From NCBI GenBank assembly GCA_025935735.1, contig JAICUS010000174.1, forward strand, positions 1-10,219: a stretch of DNA of 10,219 bases. Direction: 5' to 3'. Shown piece after piece: positions 1 through 7,069 of the stretch. The notes under the pieces are model-generated. The model saw only the letters and a list, made by a program, of their open reading frames with translations. It searched no databases and had not been told where the DNA came from. The translations under genes and the position numbers were made by a program. The first letter of the stretch is position 1. Every line of letters starts with the position of its first letter. Origin of the DNA: Solirubrobacteraceae bacterium (GTDB taxonomy: Bacteria > Actinomycetota > Thermoleophilia > Solirubrobacterales > Solirubrobacteraceae).

Positions 1-1001
1 AGAACGCGACGTTCCGCGACCACTACCTCGACGTGCCGTTCGACCTCTCGCAGGTCCTGTTCATCACCACGGCCAACACCCTGGACACGATCCCGCCGCC
101 GCTGCGCGACCGCATGGAGATCATCCAGCTCGCCGGCTACACCGAGCAGGAGAAGCTGGAGATCGCCCGCCGCTACCTCGTGCCGCGCCAGATCGAGCGG
201 GCGGGCCTCAAGCGCTCGCAGATCGCGTTCTCCGACAGCGGGCTGAAGGCGATCATCGCGGACTACACGCGCGAGGCCGGCGTGCGCAACCTGGAGCGCG
301 AGATCGGCTCGGCCTGCCGCAAGGTCGCGCGGCAGGTCGCCGAGGGGACGCTCAAGAAGAAGGTGAGCGTGACCGCGCCGCGGGTGCGCGAGCTGCTCGG
401 CCGCGAGCGCTTCCAGTCCGACCGCAAGCGCCGGACCTCCGAGCCCGGCGTGGCCACCGGGCTGGCCTGGACGCCGGTGGGCGGCGACGTGCTGTTCGTC
501 GAGGCCACGGCGATGCCCGGCTCCGGCAAGCTGACCATCACCGGCCAGCTCGGCGACGTCATGAAGGAGTCCGCCCAGGCCGCGCTGTCCTACGTGCGCG
601 GCCATGCCGACCTCCCCGACGACTGGTTCGGCACCCATGACGTGCACATCCACGTCCCGGCGGGGGCGATCCCCAAGGACGGGCCGAGCGCCGGCATCAC
701 CATGGCCACGGCGCTGATGTCGCTGGTCAGCGGCCGCCCGGTGCGGGATGACACCGCGATGACCGGCGAGCTCACGCTGACCGGCCAGGTGCTGCCGATC
801 GGCGGGCTGAAGGAGAAGGCGCTGGCCGCCCAGCGGGCCGGGGTCAAGCGGGTGCTGGCCCCGAGCCGCAACGCGGGCGACCTGGAGGACATCCCCGCGC
901 CGCTGCGCGAGGGGATGGACTTCGTCTGGGTGGACGAGATCGGCGACGTGTTCGATGCCGCACTCCGGAACGGCCGTCGCGGGTATGCTCGGCGGACGTG
1001 A
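1..1001 (+). CDS. lon: ATP-dependent protease Lon, C-terminal part (5' end outside window)
   Basis: Lon is a cytoplasmic AAA+ serine protease that unfolds and degrades damaged and regulatory proteins. The reading frame is open from the window edge (codons begin at base 3, giving NATFRDHYLDVPFDLS), so the GTG at 33 is internal and not a start. Visible in order are the AAA+ sensor-1/arginine-finger stretch (VLFITTANTLDTIPPPLRDR, 54-113), the sensor-2 helix (REAGVRNLEREIG, from about 270), and the Lon protease domain. The Ser-Lys dyad is intact: Ser in PKDGPSAG (codon 687-689) and Lys, the second K of GGLKEK (codon 816-818), 43 residues later as in E. coli Lon. The C terminus ends soon after the protease domain, as usual. 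The N-terminal LAN domain and Walker motifs lie outside the window. The next gene follows after 20 bases. The family call is secure. Confidence 0.97.
   Translation, partial: NATFRDHYLDVPFDLSQVLFITTANTLDTIPPPLRDRMEIIQLAGYTEQEKLEIARRYLVPRQIERAGLKRSQIAFSDSGLKAIIADYTREAGVRNLEREIGSACRKVARQVAEGTLKKKVSVTAPRVRELLGRERFQSDRKRRTSEPGVATGLAWTPVGGDVLFVEATAMPGSGKLTITGQLGDVMKESAQAALSYVRGHADLPDDWFGTHDVHIHVPAGAIPKDGPSAGITMATALMSLVSGRPVRDDTAMTGELTLTGQVLPIGGLKEKALAAQRAGVKRVLAPSRNAGDLEDIPAPLREGMDFVWVDEIGDVFDAALRNGRRGYARRT
984..989 (+). promoter_or_regulatory. Possible -10 box (TATGCT) for the small membrane protein gene
   Basis: TATGCT lies inside the last codons of lon, about 32 bases before the ATG at 1022 and 20 bases before its ribosome binding site. 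It is one of the few AT-containing hexamers here and would place a transcription start near 996. No convincing -35 box is visible, so the next gene could equally be co-transcribed with lon. Weak, sequence-only evidence. Confidence 0.3.
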
Positions 1002-1009
1002 GACCTGAC

Positions 1010-1016
1010 GAGAGGG
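1010..1016 (+). promoter_or_regulatory. Ribosome binding site (GAGAGGG)
   Basis: A purine-rich GAGAGGG lies five bases before the ATG at 1022 and supports that start for the small membrane protein gene. Confidence 0.5.
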
Positions 1017-1021
1017 CGTAA

Positions 1022-1486
1022 ATGGCGAACAAGAAGGTGCAGAAGGCCGGGAAGGCGGCCCAGCAGGCTCGTTCGAACCCGTACGTGCAGCGGTTGATCG
1101 AGGACGAGGACCTGCGGCAGAACATCGTCCAGGCCTTCGAATCGGCCCGCGACGCCTATTCGCGGCTCTCCAACGGCAAGAGCCCGACGGAGCAGATCTT
1201 CGACGACAAGAAGCTGCAGAAGCACATCAAGAACGCTGCGTCCAGCGCCCGCGACGCCAGCGTGGCCCTGCACGAGGCGCCGCGCAAGCGCAAGAGCGGC
1301 GGGGGCGGCTTCAAGAAGCTGCTGCTGCTCGGCGTCGTCGGCACCGGCGTGGCGCTCGCGCTGTCCGAGGGCCTGCGCAAGAAGGCGCTCGACGCGCTGT
1401 TCGGCGCCGAGGAGGAGTTCGAGTACACCTCGACGACCTCGACGCCCACGACGTCGTCGCCGCCGGCGGGCACGCCGGCCACGTAG
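1022..1486 (+). CDS. Small basic single-pass membrane protein, function unknown
   Basis: The 154-residue protein has no family I can name with confidence. It starts with a Lys/Ala/Gln-rich segment (MANKKVQKAGKAAQQARSN), followed by a charged, probably helical region (about 20-85). A basic patch (PRKRKSGGGGFKK, 87-99) leads into one short hydrophobic segment (about 99-115, LLLLGVVGTGVALAL). After that comes a short amphipathic piece (SEGLRKKALDALFG), an acidic EEEFEY and a Thr/Ser/Pro-rich tail (136-154). The layout suggests a protein held at the membrane by one helix, with a cytoplasmic helical part and a disordered tail, reminiscent of YtxH-like small stress proteins, though I see no firm match. 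The ATG has a ribosome binding site. The gene follows lon by 20 bases and ends six bases before a strong terminator, so it may close the lon transcript. Codon use matches its neighbours. Confidence 0.8.
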   Translation: MANKKVQKAGKAAQQARSNPYVQRLIEDEDLRQNIVQAFESARDAYSRLSNGKSPTEQIFDDKKLQKHIKNAASSARDASVALHEAPRKRKSGGGGFKKLLLLGVVGTGVALALSEGLRKKALDALFGAEEEFEYTSTTSTPTTSSPPAGTPAT

Positions 1487-1491
1487 TCCCC

Positions 1492-1516
1492 AAGGGCGCC
1501 CACCGGGCGCCCTTTT
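1492..1516 (+). terminator. Intrinsic terminator, 10-bp GC-rich stem
   Basis: AAGGGCGCCC (1492-1501) pairs perfectly with GGGCGCCCTT (1505-1514) around a three-base loop. The T run covers 1513-1516, its first two bases being part of the stem. It begins six bases after the stop of the small membrane protein gene and lies ahead of the aldo/keto reductase, so it separates two transcription units. It is the only clear hairpin terminator seen in the window. Confidence 0.85.
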
Positions 1517-1518
1517 CG

Positions 1519-1524
1519 TAGGGT
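1519..1524 (+). promoter_or_regulatory. Possible -10 box TAGGGT of the reductase operon
   Basis: TAGGGT sits right after the upstream terminator and nine bases before the ATG at 1534. It resembles the hexamers before 5380 (TACGGT) and 8962 (TAGCGT). If used as a -10 box it would give an almost leaderless transcript. The same bases continue into GGGTGAGG, which could instead act as a weak ribosome binding site, so the two readings compete. Confidence 0.35.
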
Positions 1525-1533
1525 GAGGCCTCT

Positions 1534-2442
1534 ATGGCCAAGCTTTCGGATCTTGACGTCTTCCCGCTCTGCCTGGGCGGCAACGTGTTCGGCTGGACGG
1601 CCGACCAGGACGCCTCCTTCGCGGTGCTCGACGCCTACGCGGAGGCGGGCGGCAACTTCATCGACACCGCGGACACCTACACACGCCCGAACATGGGCGC
1701 GTCGGAGGCGATCATCGGGCGCTGGATGGCGTCACGCGGCAACCGCGACCGGATGGTCATCGCCACCAAGGTCGGGTCCGACGGCGGCCTGAGCGCGGCC
1801 AACGTGGCCGCGCACGCAGAGGGCTCGCTGCGCCGGCTGCAGACCGACCGGATCGACCTCTACTACTCGCACAAGGACGACCTCGGCGTGCCGGTGGAGG
1901 AGACGCTCGGCGCGTTCAACGCCCTCGTCGAGGCCGGCAAGGTGCGCCACATCGCCGCCTCCAACCTGTCCGGCGAGCGGATCGTCGAGTCCCTGCGCGC
2001 GAGCGCGCGCGAGGGCTGGGCCCGCTACGTGGCGCTGCAGCCGCACTACAACCTCGTCGAGCGCGAGCGCTACGAGCGCGAGTACGCGCCGCTCGCCGCC
2101 GAGCACGGCCTGGCGGTCTTCCCCTACTACGCGCTGGCCAAGGGCTTCCTCACCGGCAAGTACCGCGACGACTCGCCGGCCGTCGACTCCCCGCGCGCCG
2201 AGGGCGCCAGGGCCTACCTGGACGACCGCGGCCGCGCCGTCCTCGCCGACCTGGAGGAGATCGCGGACGCCCACGGCGTGCCCATGGCGGCGGTGGCGGT
2301 GGCCTGGCTGAGCTCGCGCCCCAATGTGGTGGCGCCGATCGCCAGCGCCCGCAGCGTGGAGCAGCTCGAGCACCTGCTGCCGATGGCCGAGCTGACGCTG
2401 ACCGGCGACGAGCTGGCCCGGCTGGAGACCTCGTCGCGATGA
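1534..2442 (+). CDS. Aldo/keto reductase
   Basis: This is an NADPH-dependent oxidoreductase of the aldo/keto reductase superfamily, a cytoplasmic TIM barrel reducing aldehydes or ketones; the substrate cannot be read from sequence. The 302 residues fit the family (about 280-340). The catalytic tetrad is complete at standard spacing: Asp44 and Tyr49 in NFIDTADTY, Lys79 in VIATKVG, and His113 in LYYSHKDD. The strand-loop pieces IDLYYSHKD, AASNLSGERI, ALQPHYNLVER and PYYALAKGFLTGKY are typical of the general stress or YajO/Tas-like subfamilies. The C-terminal cofactor-binding end (VVAPIASARSVEQLEHLL) is also present. The ATG at 1534 is placed just before the first barrel strand. Its stop overlaps the ATG of the methyltransferase (ATGA, 2439-2442), so the two are probably translationally coupled. 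Confidence 0.93.
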   Translation: MAKLSDLDVFPLCLGGNVFGWTADQDASFAVLDAYAEAGGNFIDTADTYTRPNMGASEAIIGRWMASRGNRDRMVIATKVGSDGGLSAANVAAHAEGSLRRLQTDRIDLYYSHKDDLGVPVEETLGAFNALVEAGKVRHIAASNLSGERIVESLRASAREGWARYVALQPHYNLVERERYEREYAPLAAEHGLAVFPYYALAKGFLTGKYRDDSPAVDSPRAEGARAYLDDRGRAVLADLEEIADAHGVPMAAVAVAWLSSRPNVVAPIASARSVEQLEHLLPMAELTLTGDELARLETSSR

Positions 2443-3026
2443 ACGAGGCCCGGCGCGCGTTCCTCGACGAGCTCTACGCCCACGGCCGCGAGCACGACGC
2501 CGCGCGCGAGGACCGCCTGGAGCGGCTGCGCAACGTCGAGCCCGAGACGGCCGAGCTGCTCGGCGTGCTCGTGCGCGCGCTCGGCGCCCGCCGGGTGCTG
2601 GAGATCGGCACCTCCAACGGCTACTCCACGATCTGGCTGGCCGACGCCGCGCTCGCGGTCGGCGGCGCGGTGCTCAGCCTGGAGATCGAGCCCGAGCGCA
2701 CCGAGCAGGCGCGGGCGAACCTCACCCGGGCGGGCGTCGAGGGCGCGGCCGAGCTGCGCACCCAGGACGCCGGCGACGCGCTGGCGGGCTTCGCGGACGC
2801 GTCCTGGGACCTCGTCTTCCTCGACGCGGAGCGCCCCGCCTACGTCGGCTACTGGCCGCAGCTGCTGCGCGTGCTCGTCCCCCGCGGCCTGCTCGTGGTC
2901 GACAATGCGCTCTCGCACGCGCGCGACCTCGTGGACTTCTCCGAGCTCGTCTACGGCGCCGACGGCGTCACCTCGACGCTGCTCACCGTCGGCGCCGGCG
3001 TGCTGATCGGGGTGAAATCGACCTAG
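2439..3026 (+). CDS. Class I SAM-dependent O-methyltransferase
   Basis: This is a methyltransferase of the caffeoyl-CoA/catechol O-methyltransferase-like group (Methyltransf_3/24 type), probably cytoplasmic. SAM-binding motif I is clear at 53-68 (VLEIGTSNGYSTIWLA). The acidic residue closing strand 2 is in LSLEIEPE (79-86). The post-II region QDAGDALAGF (109-118) is followed by FLDAERPAYVGYWPQL (127-142), the active-site stretch of this family, and VVDNALSH (153-160), whose Asp-Asn pair normally helps bind a divalent metal. The 195 residues are slightly short for the group (about 200-220). The substrate is unknown. Its start overlaps the reductase stop by four bases, and its TAG shares one base with the GTG start of the histidine kinase, so it is the middle gene of a coupled unit. 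Confidence 0.9.
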   Translation: MNEARRAFLDELYAHGREHDAAREDRLERLRNVEPETAELLGVLVRALGARRVLEIGTSNGYSTIWLADAALAVGGAVLSLEIEPERTEQARANLTRAGVEGAAELRTQDAGDALAGFADASWDLVFLDAERPAYVGYWPQLLRVLVPRGLLVVDNALSHARDLVDFSELVYGADGVTSTLLTVGAGVLIGVKST

Positions 3027-4114
3027 TGGACCGCTGGGGCGACGATCCGAAGCTGGTCGAGCTGCTCGGCGAGCAGGGGGCGGAGGGGTTCCGCGCGCTG
3101 TTCGACTCCTTCCCCGAGGCGGTCGGGGTGTTGTGGGCGGTGCGCGAGGACGGCCGGATCGTCGACTTCAGCTTCGGCTACGGCAACCCCACGATCATGC
3201 GGGCGTTCCGGCTGCCGGCCGCGACCCGGGACCGCTACACGCTGCTGCAGGCGCTGCCCCGGATGCGCGGCAGCCGCGCGTTCGACACCTACGTGCGCGT
3301 CTGCGAGTCCGGCGAGCCGGCCGTGCAGGAGATCACCTACGACACGCCGCTGGGCGACGGCTACATGCTCGGGACGTTCGTGTCGCGCACGGCCAAGCTC
3401 GGCGACGGGCTCGTCAACTTCCTCACCGACGTCACCGAGCAGCGGCGCATGGAGGCCGAGCTGGCCAGCTACGCCGACGTCGTGGCACATGACCTGAGCG
3501 AGCCGATCGCCGGCATCGCGATGCTCGTGGGGCTGCTGGAGCGGCGCCCCGAGCAGCCGCCTCCGCCCGCGGTGCTGCGCCAGCTCCACGACGGCAGCCG
3601 GCGGGCCCGCGACCTGATCGACGGCGTGCTGCTCTACGCGCGCGCCGGCGAGCTGAGCGTCGAGCGCGTGGCGCTCGCCGAGCTCGTGGCCGAGGTCGCG
3701 GCCGACCTGCGCCCGCGCGTCGAGGAGGCCGCGGCGACGCTGGAGATCGGCCCGTTGCCGGAGGTCGAGGGCGACCCGCGGCAGCTGCGTCGCGTGCTGC
3801 AGAACCTGCTGGCCAACGCGCTGAAGTTCCGCGCCGAGGCGCCGCTGCGCATCGAGGTCTCGGCGGTGCGGGACAGCCAGGAGTGGGTCGTGACGGTGCG
3901 CGACAACGGCCGCGGCGTGCCGCCGGAGCAGGCCGGGCGCATCTTCGGCATGTTCGCGCGGGCCGATCAGCGGATCGACGGCGCGGGCATCGGGCTCGCC
4001 GTCTGCCGGCGCGTCGTCGACGCCCACGGCGGCCGCATCTGGGTCGAGCCGGCGCCGGGTGGCGGCAGCGCGTTCCGCTTCACGCTCCCGCGTCAGCTCA
4101 GCCGCCGCCGATGA
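3026..4114 (+). CDS. PAS-domain sensor histidine kinase, apparently soluble
   Basis: The 362-residue two-component sensor kinase has no membrane segment. The N-terminal part (about 20-140) reads as a PAS-like domain, ending in the usual linker FLTDVTEQRRMEAELASYAD. The dimerisation/phosphoacceptor helix has His155 in VVAHDLSEPIAGI, resembling the phytochrome-type SHDLxEPL H-box. The catalytic ATPase domain is complete: N-box RVLQNLLANALKF (256-268, Asn260 and Asn264), G1 DNGRGVPP (293-300), a short F-box (IFGMFAR) and G2 GAGIGL (319-324). It should autophosphorylate on His155. No response regulator is encoded next to it, so the partner is elsewhere. The start is GTG at 3026, sharing one base with the methyltransferase stop; no better start exists before the PAS domain. 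The end overlaps the convergent peptidase gene by 17 bases. The signal sensed is unknown. Confidence 0.92.
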   Translation: MDRWGDDPKLVELLGEQGAEGFRALFDSFPEAVGVLWAVREDGRIVDFSFGYGNPTIMRAFRLPAATRDRYTLLQALPRMRGSRAFDTYVRVCESGEPAVQEITYDTPLGDGYMLGTFVSRTAKLGDGLVNFLTDVTEQRRMEAELASYADVVAHDLSEPIAGIAMLVGLLERRPEQPPPPAVLRQLHDGSRRARDLIDGVLLYARAGELSVERVALAELVAEVAADLRPRVEEAAATLEIGPLPEVEGDPRQLRRVLQNLLANALKFRAEAPLRIEVSAVRDSQEWVVTVRDNGRGVPPEQAGRIFGMFARADQRIDGAGIGLAVCRRVVDAHGGRIWVEPAPGGGSAFRFTLPRQLSRRR

Positions 4115-5321
4115 AGTCGTGCACCTCGACCAGCGCGCCGGGGCGCTCGACCGCGACCGCCGACAGGTCGCCGGCGCGGCTCAGCCAGCGCTCGAGGAAC
4201 GGGTGCGGGTCGACCGCCGGGCCGCCGAACGGGTGGATCTCGAAGTGCAGGTGCGGCGGCGTCGGCTCCGCGTCGCCGGTGTTGCCGACGTAGCCCAGCA
4301 CCGTGCCCGCGGTCACGTGCGTCCCGGTGACCGCCGCGGGCGAGAACGCCGACAGGTGCGCGTAGAAGAACGAGTCGCCGTTGTCCATCACCACCCACAG
4401 GCGGTTGCCGGAGATCGGCAGCGAGCCGACCTTGTGCACGGTGCCGTCGGCCACGGCGACCACGGGCGTGCCGAAGTTGGCGAAGATGTCGTTGCCCTCG
4501 TGGAAGCCGGTGTCGGCCCGGAAGCCGCCGAACGGGCCGCCGATCGTCACCCGCCCGCGCACGGGGAAGAGGAACTGGCGGCCCATCAGGCGCTTCTTGT
4601 ACGACGTGCCGCCGCGGGGCGCGCCCTCCGGCGGGAGCGGGCCGGACGGGGTCGAGGTGGCCTTCGGCTTGGGCGTGCGCGTGGCCGTCGGCGTCGCGGT
4701 CGCTCGCGGCGTCGCGGTCGCGGTCGGCGTCGCCGTGGGCTGCGCGACCGCGCCGTTGCGCGCGTGCGCGGACACGTCGGCGACCACGACGTCGGTCCCG
4801 GGCGGGAAGCTCCCGTGGGTGCCGGTGAGCGTCAGCTCGAGGCCCTTGCCGAGCGCGCTCACCACCACGTAGCCGGAGCCGTCCGGCAGCGGGTAGCGCT
4901 CCCCGGCGCGGGGCGCGGCGACGGCCTTGCCGCCCACCTTCAGGCCGCTGACCGTGCCGCCGTAGCGCACGCCGGAGCCGGTGTCGGTGGCCGTCCGGCG
5001 CACGGCGCGCGCGGTCACGGCGCCGTCCAGCAGGTCGACCTCGGCGGCCTCGGCCTCCGCGGTCGCGGACGCATCGCCGCCGGCCTTGGAGGTCGTGACG
5101 GACACGCTGCCGCCGCCGAGCTGGATGCCGTCCGGCGTGGTCGACGGCGCGCTGCGGCCCGTGCTGGCGTCGCCCGACGCGTGCACGCTCGCCACGCTGC
5201 CGAGCGACCCCGTGACCACGGCGGCCTGCGCCCGCGCCGCGGCGGTCTGCCGGGCCGGAGCGGCGGCCACGCCCACGACGAGGGCCAGCAGCGGAAGCGC
5301 GAGAAGGAACCGAACCCGCAC
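4098..5321 (-). CDS. Secreted M23/LytM-family peptidase with PT-rich linker
   Basis: The protein is a probable zinc metallopeptidase, or a catalytically related regulator, acting on peptidoglycan cross-links outside the membrane. With GTG at 5321 as start it has 407 residues and opens with a signal peptide (VRVRFLLALPLLALVVG, then AAAPA as likely cleavage region). ATGs further out (5381, 5396) would run into the divergent ABC gene and put about 20-25 odd residues before the signal, so I prefer 5321. Residues about 35-185 form a Gly/Ala/Val-rich, probably beta-rich domain I do not recognise. Next is a Pro/Thr/Ala linker (about 195-219). The LytM domain (about 250-380) has all key residues: His274 and Asp278 (HEGND), His322 (YAHLS), His357 and His359 (PHLHFEIH). 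The last roughly 30 residues are an extra tail. The gene overlaps the convergent histidine kinase by 17 bases. Confidence 0.9.
   Translation of the reverse strand: MRVRFLLALPLLALVVGVAAAPARQTAAARAQAAVVTGSLGSVASVHASGDASTGRSAPSTTPDGIQLGGGSVSVTTSKAGGDASATAEAEAAEVDLLDGAVTARAVRRTATDTGSGVRYGGTVSGLKVGGKAVAAPRAGERYPLPDGSGYVVVSALGKGLELTLTGTHGSFPPGTDVVVADVSAHARNGAVAQPTATPTATATPRATATPTATRTPKPKATSTPSGPLPPEGAPRGGTSYKKRLMGRQFLFPVRGRVTIGGPFGGFRADTGFHEGNDIFANFGTPVVAVADGTVHKVGSLPISGNRLWVVMDNGDSFFYAHLSAFSPAAVTGTHVTAGTVLGYVGNTGDAEPTPPHLHFEIHPFGGPAVDPHPFLERWLSRAGDLSAVAVERPGALVEVHDFIGGG
4665..4739 (-). repeat. Low-complexity Pro/Thr/Ala linker-coding repeat in the peptidase gene
   Basis: Short imperfect repeats of the type PTAT/ATPT, then a Lys/Pro-rich end, encode a flexible linker between the N-terminal domain and the LytM domain. 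The DNA repeats a GTCGCGGTCGGC-like unit on the plus strand. Such linkers are typical for crossing the cell wall and are prone to length change between strains. Confidence 0.7.
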
Positions 5322-5337
5322 CCGAAGAGTGTGCCAG

Positions 5338-5373
5338 ACCGTACCGAAGCCACGACCGCCCTCCTCTACGGTC
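5338..5373. promoter_or_regulatory. Divergent promoter region with inverted GACCGTA/TACGGTC
   Basis: The 58 bases between the peptidase start (5321) and the ABC gene start (5380) contain a 7-bp inverted repeat: GACCGTA at 5337-5343 and TACGGTC at 5367-5373. On each strand this presents TACGGT as a possible -10 box: on plus seven bases before the ATG at 5380 (leaderless-like), on minus 16 bases before the GTG at 5321. It could also be a two-half-site operator with a 23-base spacer. No clear -35 boxes are visible. Confidence 0.35.
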
Positions 5374-5379
5374 GAGGGC

Positions 5380-6306
5380 ATGCCCGAGGCCGCCATCCTC
5401 GCCGAGGGGCTCGTGAAGTCCTACGGCTCCGTACGCGCGCTGCGCGGCGTCGACCTGCGCGCCGACGCCGGCTCCGTGCTGGGGCTGCTCGGCCCCAACG
5501 GCGCCGGCAAGACGACCGCCGTGCGCATCCTTACGACGCTGCTGCGCCCGGACGGCGGCCGCGCCCGCGTGGCCGGCCTGGACGTGGTGCGCGAGGCCAA
5601 GGCGCTGCGTGCGCAGATCGGCCTGGCCGGCCAGAACGCGGCGGTGGACGAGAACCTGAGCGGCCTGCAGAACCTGGACATGGTCGGCCGGCTCTACCAC
5701 CTGGGCCGCGCCACGGCCCGGCGGCGCGCGCACGAGCTGCTCGAGCGCTTCGAGCTCACCGAGGCGGCCGACCGGCCGGTGCGCGGCTACAGCGGCGGCA
5801 TGCGGCGCCGGCTCGACCTGGCCGCCGCGCTCGTCGCCCGCCCGCCCGTGCTCTTCCTGGACGAGCCGACCACCGGCCTGGACCCGCGCAGCCGCGTCGG
5901 GCTGTGGGAGACGATCGAGGACCGCGTGGCCGGCGGCACGACCGTCCTGCTCACCACCCAGTACCTCGACGAGGCCGACCGCCTGGCCGACCGGATCGCG
6001 GTCATCGACCACGGCCGGGTGATCGCCGAGGGCACGTCCGACGAGCTCAAGGCCCGCGTGGGCGGCGAGCGCGTCGAGGTGCGCCTGCGCGACCACGGGG
6101 AGGCGGGGCGGGCGCTCGAGGCCCTGGCCGGCGCCCGCAGCGACGACGGCCTGGTGGTCGTGCCGGGCGCCGCGGTGGCCGAGGCGGTGCGCCGGCTCGA
6201 CGAGGCCGGCGTGGACATCGACGACGTCGCCATCCGCCGCCCGACGCTCGACGACGTGTTCATGGAGCTGACCGGCCACGCGGCCGAGGAGGACGGCGAT
6301 GCCTGA
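5380..6306 (+). CDS. ABC transporter ATP-binding protein, DrrA type
   Basis: This is the ATPase subunit of an ABC-2 exporter, on the cytoplasmic face of the membrane with the following permease. It has 308 residues, the usual length for DrrA-like subunits. Motifs in order: Walker A GPNGAGKT (38-45), Q-loop Gln85, signature YSGGM (137-141), Walker B VLFLDEPTTGLD (157-168), and TTQYLDEAD (192-200). In the last, Gln194 occupies the H-loop position, as is characteristic of daunorubicin-resistance (DrrA) ATPases. The C-terminal region ends in RRPTLDDVFMELTGH (286-300), the conserved tail of this subfamily. The ATG at 5380 directly precedes the first ABC strand; in-frame starts further upstream would overlap the divergent peptidase gene. 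It overlaps the permease by eight bases. The substrate may be a drug, lipid or other hydrophobic compound and cannot be told from sequence. Confidence 0.94.
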   Translation: MPEAAILAEGLVKSYGSVRALRGVDLRADAGSVLGLLGPNGAGKTTAVRILTTLLRPDGGRARVAGLDVVREAKALRAQIGLAGQNAAVDENLSGLQNLDMVGRLYHLGRATARRRAHELLERFELTEAADRPVRGYSGGMRRRLDLAAALVARPPVLFLDEPTTGLDPRSRVGLWETIEDRVAGGTTVLLTTQYLDEADRLADRIAVIDHGRVIAEGTSDELKARVGGERVEVRLRDHGEAGRALEALAGARSDDGLVVVPGAAVAEAVRRLDEAGVDIDDVAIRRPTLDDVFMELTGHAAEEDGDA

Positions 6307-7069
6307 GACCCTGGCCGACGCGCTGGTCATCCTCCAGCGCAACCTCATCCGCTTCACCCGCCAGCCGGAGATGCTGATCGGCTACACGATCCAGCCGATC
6401 ATGTTCGTGCTGCTGTTCGTCTACGTGTTCGGCGGCGCGATCGACCTCAGCGGCTTCCCCGGCTCCTACGTCGACTTCCTGCTGCCGGGCATCCTCGTGC
6501 AGAACATCTGCTTCGGCGGCGCGCTGACCGCCGTCGGGCTGACCGAGGACCTCAACAAGGGCCTGATCGACCGCTTCCGCTCGCTGCCCATGGCCCGCTC
6601 GGCCGTGCTCGCCGGCCGCACGTTCGCCGATGTGATCGTGAACCTGTGCTCGATCGCGATCATGGTCGCGGTCGGGCTGATCGTCGGCTTCAGCTTCCAC
6701 GCGAGCGCGCTGGACATCGTCGCCGGGGTCCTCCTGCTCCTGCTGTTCGGCTACGCGTTCTCCTGGGTGTTCGCGCTGATCGGCCTGAGCGCCAACTCGG
6801 CCGAGACCGCGCAGCAGTTCGGCTTCACCGTCATCTTCCCGCTGACGTTCATCTCGTCCGCGTTCGTGCCGGTGGAATCGATGCCCAGCGCGCTCGAGGC
6901 GTTCGCCAAGGTCAACCCGTTCACCATCACGGTCGACGCCATGCGGTCGCTGTTCCTCGGCACCCCGGCGGGCGACTCGATCTGGCAGGCCACCCTGTGG
7001 GGGATCGGCCTGGTCGCGGTGTTCGCGCCGCTGGCGGTCTTGAAGTACCGCCGCGTCTCCGCCCGTTAG
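6299..7069 (+). CDS. ABC-2 type permease, DrrB type
   Basis: This is the membrane subunit of the exporter energised by the preceding ATPase. The 256 residues contain six hydrophobic segments, at about 26-47, 58-80, 108-131, 138-163, 174-191 and 230-248, matching the ABC-2 permease fold. The amphipathic segment after the second helix (GLIDRFRSLPMARSAVLAGR, 88-107) is the conserved cytoplasmic coupling stretch of DrrB/NodJ-like permeases. The region FISSAFVPVESMP (184-196) with VNPFTITVDAMRSL (205-218) is also typical. The ATG at 6299 overlaps the ATPase stop by eight bases, so the two are translationally coupled. The C terminus (APLAVLKYRRVSAR) looks complete. No terminator follows; a broken PKD-type coding remnant begins right after the TAG in the same frame. 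Confidence 0.94.
   Translation: MPETLADALVILQRNLIRFTRQPEMLIGYTIQPIMFVLLFVYVFGGAIDLSGFPGSYVDFLLPGILVQNICFGGALTAVGLTEDLNKGLIDRFRSLPMARSAVLAGRTFADVIVNLCSIAIMVAVGLIVGFSFHASALDIVAGVLLLLLFGYAFSWVFALIGLSANSAETAQQFGFTVIFPLTFISSAFVPVESMPSALEAFAKVNPFTITVDAMRSLFLGTPAGDSIWQATLWGIGLVAVFAPLAVLKYRRVSAR

Noticed and set aside
192..197. Programmed frameshifting as an explanation of the two frame breaks at 7246 and 8809
   Set aside because: Neither site has a slippery heptamer, a stimulatory hairpin placed just downstream, or a family known to use it; mutation or sequence error is simpler. The coordinates given here are only a placeholder, as no specific site supports it.
3023..4027. Minus-strand open frame opposite the histidine kinase
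   Set aside because: Composition is His/Arg/Ala-rich with no recognisable motif, while the plus strand carries a complete kinase with all boxes.
5571..5579. Gln in place of the H-loop His of the ABC ATPase, considered as a defect
   Set aside because: TTQYLDEAD is the normal form in DrrA-type ATPases, so it marks the subfamily and is not a loss. The residue itself is Gln194, near 5959-5961.
4059..6377. Very long open frames on both strands (4059-6377 plus, 4093-6357 minus, 6646-8886 plus, 7280-8824 minus)
   Set aside because: They are Arg/Gly/Ala/His-rich translations antisense to, or out of frame with, clear genes (peptidase, ABC ATPase, permease, cupredoxin). In DNA this GC-rich stop codons are rare, so such frames are expected by chance.
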